From positions 1-9,278 of the forward strand of contig JALGTI010000127.1 in the NCBI GenBank assembly GCA_029821455.1: a stretch of 9,278 bases of DNA, written 5' to 3'. This DNA comes from Candidatus Zipacnadia bacterium (lineage in GTDB: Bacteria; Armatimonadota; Zipacnadia; Zipacnadales; Zipacnadaceae). The first letter of the stretch is position 1, and every line of letters begins with the position of its first letter. Both the position numbers and the translations under genes were made by a program. The notes under the pieces are model-generated. The model was given only the letters and a program-made list of their open reading frames with translations. It was not told the origin of the DNA and ran no database searches. Shown here in pieces: positions 5,946 through 9,278 of the stretch.

Positions 5946-8866
5946 TGGCTTCTGAACCGGATGTCCAAGACTTGCTAAACACGATCACGGCGGCTGAAGG
6001 CAAATACAGTCGGGCCCTGGAGCGGCTCAAAGCGGAGCTTGAATTCGCCAGCCAGCTTGCCCAGGCCCGTGCCGAGAAGACGCGCGAGTGGGAGGCACTG
6101 CTGCAGCAGGCGGCTAGCCTGGTAGCTGAGGGACTGAAAGCCGGGGTGACCGATATTGAGAGCCTCGTCTGCGAGGCCGAGGCGCTCCTGGCACCACTGG
6201 GCCAGGCGGCCAAGGAGTACACCATCTACTGCTGCGGCCATGCGCACATTGATATGAACTGGATGTGGACCTGGCCGGAGACCGTGGCTGTGATCCACGA
6301 CACTTTCATAACGATGGACGAACTGATGGATGAATTCCCCGAGTTTCATTTCTCGCAGAGCCAGGCCTCGGTCTATCACGCTATGCAGCAGTACGCCCCC
6401 GAGACCTTCGAGCGCATCAAGCAGCGTATCGCGGAGAGGCGCTGGGAGATAACCGGCAGCCAGTGGGTTGAAGGCGACAAGAATATGGCTTCGGGGGAGA
6501 TTCTGTGCCGGCACCTCCTCTACACCCGGCGCTGGTTCAAGGAGACGATGGGGATTGACTATCAGCAAGTGAAGATTGACTGGGAATGTGACACCTTTGG
6601 GCACTGCTGGACGCTGCCGGGCATCCTCACCCGTGGCGGCGTCACCCGCTACTACCACCACCGTAACTCGCCGGAGCGTTTCAGGGACACCCGAGCCGGC
6701 GAGGCTTCCCTCCTGTTCTGGTGGCAGGGCAAGGACGGTTCGCGTGTACTAGCCTTTGATGATTCGTCGTCGCCAGGTGCCTACAACAATGAGATAGGCC
6801 CGCAGATGGCGGACAGACTGTTTGATCTGGAGCGCTATACTGGCCTCAAGCTGATGCTCTGGATCTATGGTGTAGGCGATCACGGGGGCGGGCCTACTCG
6901 CCGACATCTACGTGTCGCCCAGGAGATGCAGACCTGGCCGATCTGGCCGCAGGTTAAGCTCACAACCACTGACGACTTCTTCAGTGCCGTTGAGGAGCAG
7001 ATAGAGCAGCAGAGCCTCGAGCTGCCGGTACACAATGGCGAGCTGAACTGCGTCTTCGAAGCCTGTTACACCTCGCAAAGTAGGATCAAGTTTGCCAACC
7101 GCAAGGGCGAGAATGCCCTGGTGGAGGCAGAAGCTATTGCCCTTCTGGCTCACAGGCTTGGCGAGGTGCCCTACCCCACCGCTGCGCTGGCCGAAAGCTG
7201 GCAGCGGGCGATGTTCCTGCAGTTCCATGACATCCTGCCCGGCTCAGGCGTGCGTGACACCTACGACCACGCGATGGGCCTGTTCCAGGAGACACTGGCT
7301 AACACTGGGATGATCAAGACCCGTGGCCTGCGGGCGCTGGCCCGGCATGTAGATACCTCGGCACTGGCACCTATCCCCCGGCCTGGGGCAACTGACATGG
7401 GCCTTGGTGCTGGGGTGGGAAATGAGGCCTGGTGGGGAGATGTCTCAACGCTTGGCACAGGCGAAAGCGGTGGTGATCCCTTCCTCATCTTCAATCCTGC
7501 CCCCTTTGTCCGTGATGAGGTTATCCAACTCAGAATCTGGGACCGCGACCTCGAAGTTGGCAGCATCGTCGTCCGTAGTAGTAAGGGAAATACAACTACG
7601 GGGCAGGTCATGGCGAATGGCAACTATTGGGGCCATAGCTTCACCGACGTTGCTTTCGTGGCCAAGGCCCTGCCCGCGCTAGGCTATCGTGCCTACACAG
7701 TCGAGAGCGGTAAAGCTGAGGCGAAGGAGGCCGCCTATGCCCGCCAGGTTGGGCGCCCTGTCTATGGTCTTCAGTACGTGCACGCGCAATTGGCCAAGCC
7801 GGTTGCAATGGGTAATGAGTATTTGGAAATGACCATCTGCCCCGAGGCGGGCGGCATCGTCAGCCTGCTAGACAAGCAGACCGGGCGTGAGTTTGCAGCG
7901 GAGGGCTGTGTCCTGGGGATGCTCGAGCGCGAGCAGGAGGCCCCGCACGATATGACCGCCTGGGAGCTGGGTGCCATCATAGACCGGACCGAGCCACTAG
8001 CGGGCAGCGTGCTTCAAATCGCGCACGAAGGTCCTCATCTGGCCGCCGTCAAGCTGACTGCAAAGCACAATAATTCGGAGTACGAACTGACCATCAGCCT
8101 CGCTGCCGGCAGCCGCCAGATAGACTTCGCTCTGGACGTGAACTGGCTGGAACGCGGCGATCCGCAAACCGGCGTGCCCGTGCTGCGCACATCGTTCCCC
8201 CTTGCCATTGAGGAGGGTCATGCCACCTTTGAGATAGCCTGCGGGACGATTGAGCGGCCGGCTGATGGCAGCGAAGTTCCGGCCCTGAGCTGGGGTGACC
8301 TGACCGGCCCCGCGTTCGCAAGCGATTCGCAGTTGCTAGGAGCCACGCTGCTCAATGACAGCAAATATGGCTATCAGGCGACTAAGAATGCCATCCGACT
8401 GAGCCTGCTGCGCTCAAGCTATGACCCCGATCCGCTACCCGAACTCGGCCGGCATCAGATTCGCTACGCACTGGTGCCACACGTCGGGGAGTTCGATGCA
8501 GGCCAGGCCATCTATGCCGCGTACGGCTTCAACCACGCTTGCATTCCAGTAGGGACGACCTTTCATAACGGCGATCTGCCGCCAAAGGCTTCAGCGCTGG
8601 AGATCCTGACGCCCAATGTCATGCTCTCGGGGTTGAAGAAAGCGGAGGATTCGGGTGCGCTTGTCGTGCGGCTCTACGAATTCGCGGGCAAAGAAATCGA
8701 GGCGCGTGTGCGGCTTTCGTCCCTCCTGGCGGATGCAGACTCGCCAGCCGTGGAAACCGACCTGCTTGAGCAGCCGCTCCCCGAGAGTAGCGCGCGGATG
8801 GAAGGCGACATGCTGGTGGTGAACATACCGGCCTTTGGCATCGCAACGGTAAAGGTAGGAGATTGA
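5945..8866 (+). CDS. Alpha-mannosidase, glycoside hydrolase family 38
   Basis: 973 residues from ATG 5945; an in-frame TGA at 5933-5935 rules out a longer ATG, GTG or TTG start. It hydrolyses terminal alpha-mannosides with retention of configuration. Seen: a helical, coiled-coil-like N-terminus (1-88), then the GH38 catalytic domain with zinc ligands His101 and Asp103 in GHAHIDMNW, the nucleophile and ligand Asp216 in WECDTFGH, GDHGGGPT (311-318), and zinc ligand His428 in FHDILPGSG. After a Gly-rich linker (about 481-510) come the beta domains: LPALGYRAYTVE (576-587), GGIVSLLDKQTGREF (636-650), LLNDSKYGYQATKN (802-815) with LLRSSYDPDP, and the C-terminal VVRLYEFAG. All catalytic residues are present and length is normal for bacterial GH38. 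No signal peptide is seen, so it probably acts in the cytoplasm. The sulfatase start overlaps its stop, so the two are cotranscribed and coupled. Confidence 0.93.
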   Translation: MASEPDVQDLLNTITAAEGKYSRALERLKAELEFASQLAQARAEKTREWEALLQQAASLVAEGLKAGVTDIESLVCEAEALLAPLGQAAKEYTIYCCGHAHIDMNWMWTWPETVAVIHDTFITMDELMDEFPEFHFSQSQASVYHAMQQYAPETFERIKQRIAERRWEITGSQWVEGDKNMASGEILCRHLLYTRRWFKETMGIDYQQVKIDWECDTFGHCWTLPGILTRGGVTRYYHHRNSPERFRDTRAGEASLLFWWQGKDGSRVLAFDDSSSPGAYNNEIGPQMADRLFDLERYTGLKLMLWIYGVGDHGGGPTRRHLRVAQEMQTWPIWPQVKLTTTDDFFSAVEEQIEQQSLELPVHNGELNCVFEACYTSQSRIKFANRKGENALVEAEAIALLAHRLGEVPYPTAALAESWQRAMFLQFHDILPGSGVRDTYDHAMGLFQETLANTGMIKTRGLRALARHVDTSALAPIPRPGATDMGLGAGVGNEAWWGDVSTLGTGESGGDPFLIFNPAPFVRDEVIQLRIWDRDLEVGSIVVRSSKGNTTTGQVMANGNYWGHSFTDVAFVAKALPALGYRAYTVESGKAEAKEAAYARQVGRPVYGLQYVHAQLAKPVAMGNEYLEMTICPEAGGIVSLLDKQTGREFAAEGCVLGMLEREQEAPHDMTAWELGAIIDRTEPLAGSVLQIAHEGPHLAAVKLTAKHNNSEYELTISLAAGSRQIDFALDVNWLERGDPQTGVPVLRTSFPLAIEEGHATFEIACGTIERPADGSEVPALSWGDLTGPAFASDSQLLGATLLNDSKYGYQATKNAIRLSLLRSSYDPDPLPELGRHQIRYALVPHVGEFDAGQAIYAAYGFNHACIPVGTTFHNGDLPPKASALEILTPNVMLSGLKKAEDSGALVVRLYEFAGKEIEARVRLSSLLADADSPAVETDLLEQPLPESSARMEGDMLVVNIPAFGIATVKVGD
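8857..8861 (+). promoter_or_regulatory. Ribosome binding site of the sulfatase
   Basis: AGGAG inside the end of the mannosidase gene, 4 bases before ATG 8866. The spacing is short but usable, and the TGATG overlap should add coupled re-initiation. Confidence 0.55.
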
Positions 8867-9278
8867 TGAAACGTTCTAACAGGCCAAACATTCTGCTCAT
8901 CACAAGCGACCAGCAGCACTGGAACACATTGGGCTGTCTGAACGCTGAAATCGAGACACCCAACCTCGACCGCCTGGCCAGTGAGGGCACATTGTTCACA
9001 CGCGCCTACTGCGTGAACCCGACCTGCACGCCGACGCGGTCTTCGATCATCACCGGAAAATATCCCAGCCAACACGGGGCTTGGGCGTTGGGGACGAAGC
9101 TCCCGGAGGGCGAAGCCACCCTGGGCGAGCACCTTTCGGAAGCCGATTACAGGACCGCACTTGTCGGCAAGGCTCATTTTCAGCCCCTGGGTTCAACGGA
9201 AGAATTCCCCTCAATCGAAGCGCCGCCCAAGCTTCAGGATTTGGAGTTCTGGAAGCAGTTCACCGGGCCGTTCTATGG
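8866..9278 (+). CDS. Type I sulfatase (S1 family), 3'-truncated
   Basis: About 137 residues are visible before the right edge. The start ATG 8866 overlaps the mannosidase stop (TGATG). The enzyme cleaves sulfate esters, probably from sulfated sugars. Seen: RPNILLITSDQQ (6-17) with metal ligand Asp15 and Gln16, TPNLDRLASEGTLFTRAYC (31-49), the formylglycine motif CTPTR with Cys54, SSIITGKYPSQHG (59-71) with Lys65 and His70, and GKAHF (101-105) with Lys102 and His104. All N-terminal active-site motifs of the family are in place. Cys54 must be converted to formylglycine by an FGE or anSME maturase, which is not in the window. No signal peptide precedes the first strand, whereas many family members in marine glycan degraders are exported. 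The C-terminal two thirds or more is missing, so the subfamily and substrate cannot be assigned. Confidence 0.92.
   Translation, partial: MKRSNRPNILLITSDQQHWNTLGCLNAEIETPNLDRLASEGTLFTRAYCVNPTCTPTRSSIITGKYPSQHGAWALGTKLPEGEATLGEHLSEADYRTALVGKAHFQPLGSTEEFPSIEAPPKLQDLEFWKQFTGPFY

Noticed and set aside
5975..6661. 228-codon minus-strand frame opposite the mannosidase
   Set aside because: It overlaps the GH38 catalytic core, shows no family motif and has no neighbour on that strand.

Overview
The window is GC-rich bacterial DNA with dense gene packing, Shine-Dalgarno-led starts and two TGATG stop/start overlaps. No rRNA, tRNA, CRISPR array, insertion sequence or long repeat was seen, and no gene-free stretch exceeds 300 bases. 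The enzyme set (family S1 sulfatase, GH38 mannosidase, NodB-type deacetylase, ceramidase-like protein, tandem acetylxylan-esterase-like protein) is typical of glycan-degrading lineages such as Planctomycetota, Lentisphaerota, Armatimonadota or Poribacteria-like metagenome bins. The phylum cannot be fixed from the sequence; this is inference from family habits.

Layout: (1) 3-629, plus strand: a class I SAM-dependent methyltransferase cut by the left edge. (2) 636-5769, minus strand: a probable operon, read from right to left. It holds a neutral-ceramidase-like hydrolase (5769-4366), a NodB-like deacetylase with an N-terminal amidotransferase-like domain (4298-2565), an alpha/beta hydrolase of the acetylxylan esterase type (2529-1363) and a second, degenerate alpha/beta hydrolase domain (1325-636). 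The last two look like two halves of one tandem-domain protein separated by a frame change. (3) 5770-5944: a divergent control region that also holds a 12-codon candidate leader ORF ending on the next start codon. (4) 5945-9278, plus strand: a GH38 alpha-mannosidase translationally coupled to an S1 sulfatase that runs off the right edge.

The simplest reading is a two-armed, divergently transcribed locus for dismantling a decorated, probably sulfated and acylated, mannose-containing glycan or glycoconjugate. The mannosidase cuts alpha-mannosides, the sulfatase removes sulfate, and the esterase and deacetylase remove acyl groups. The ceramidase-like protein is an amidase-type hydrolase of unknown substrate. 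None of the complete proteins shows an N-terminal signal peptide, so the work may be done in the cytoplasm on imported oligosaccharides. No transporter or regulator lies in the window. The methyltransferase converges on this locus and is probably unrelated to it.

Most noteworthy: the coupled leader ORF, the split and partly degenerate esterase, the missing nucleophile serine in the ceramidase-like protein, and the unusual domain layout of the NodB protein. All families here are known; no wholly new system was identified.
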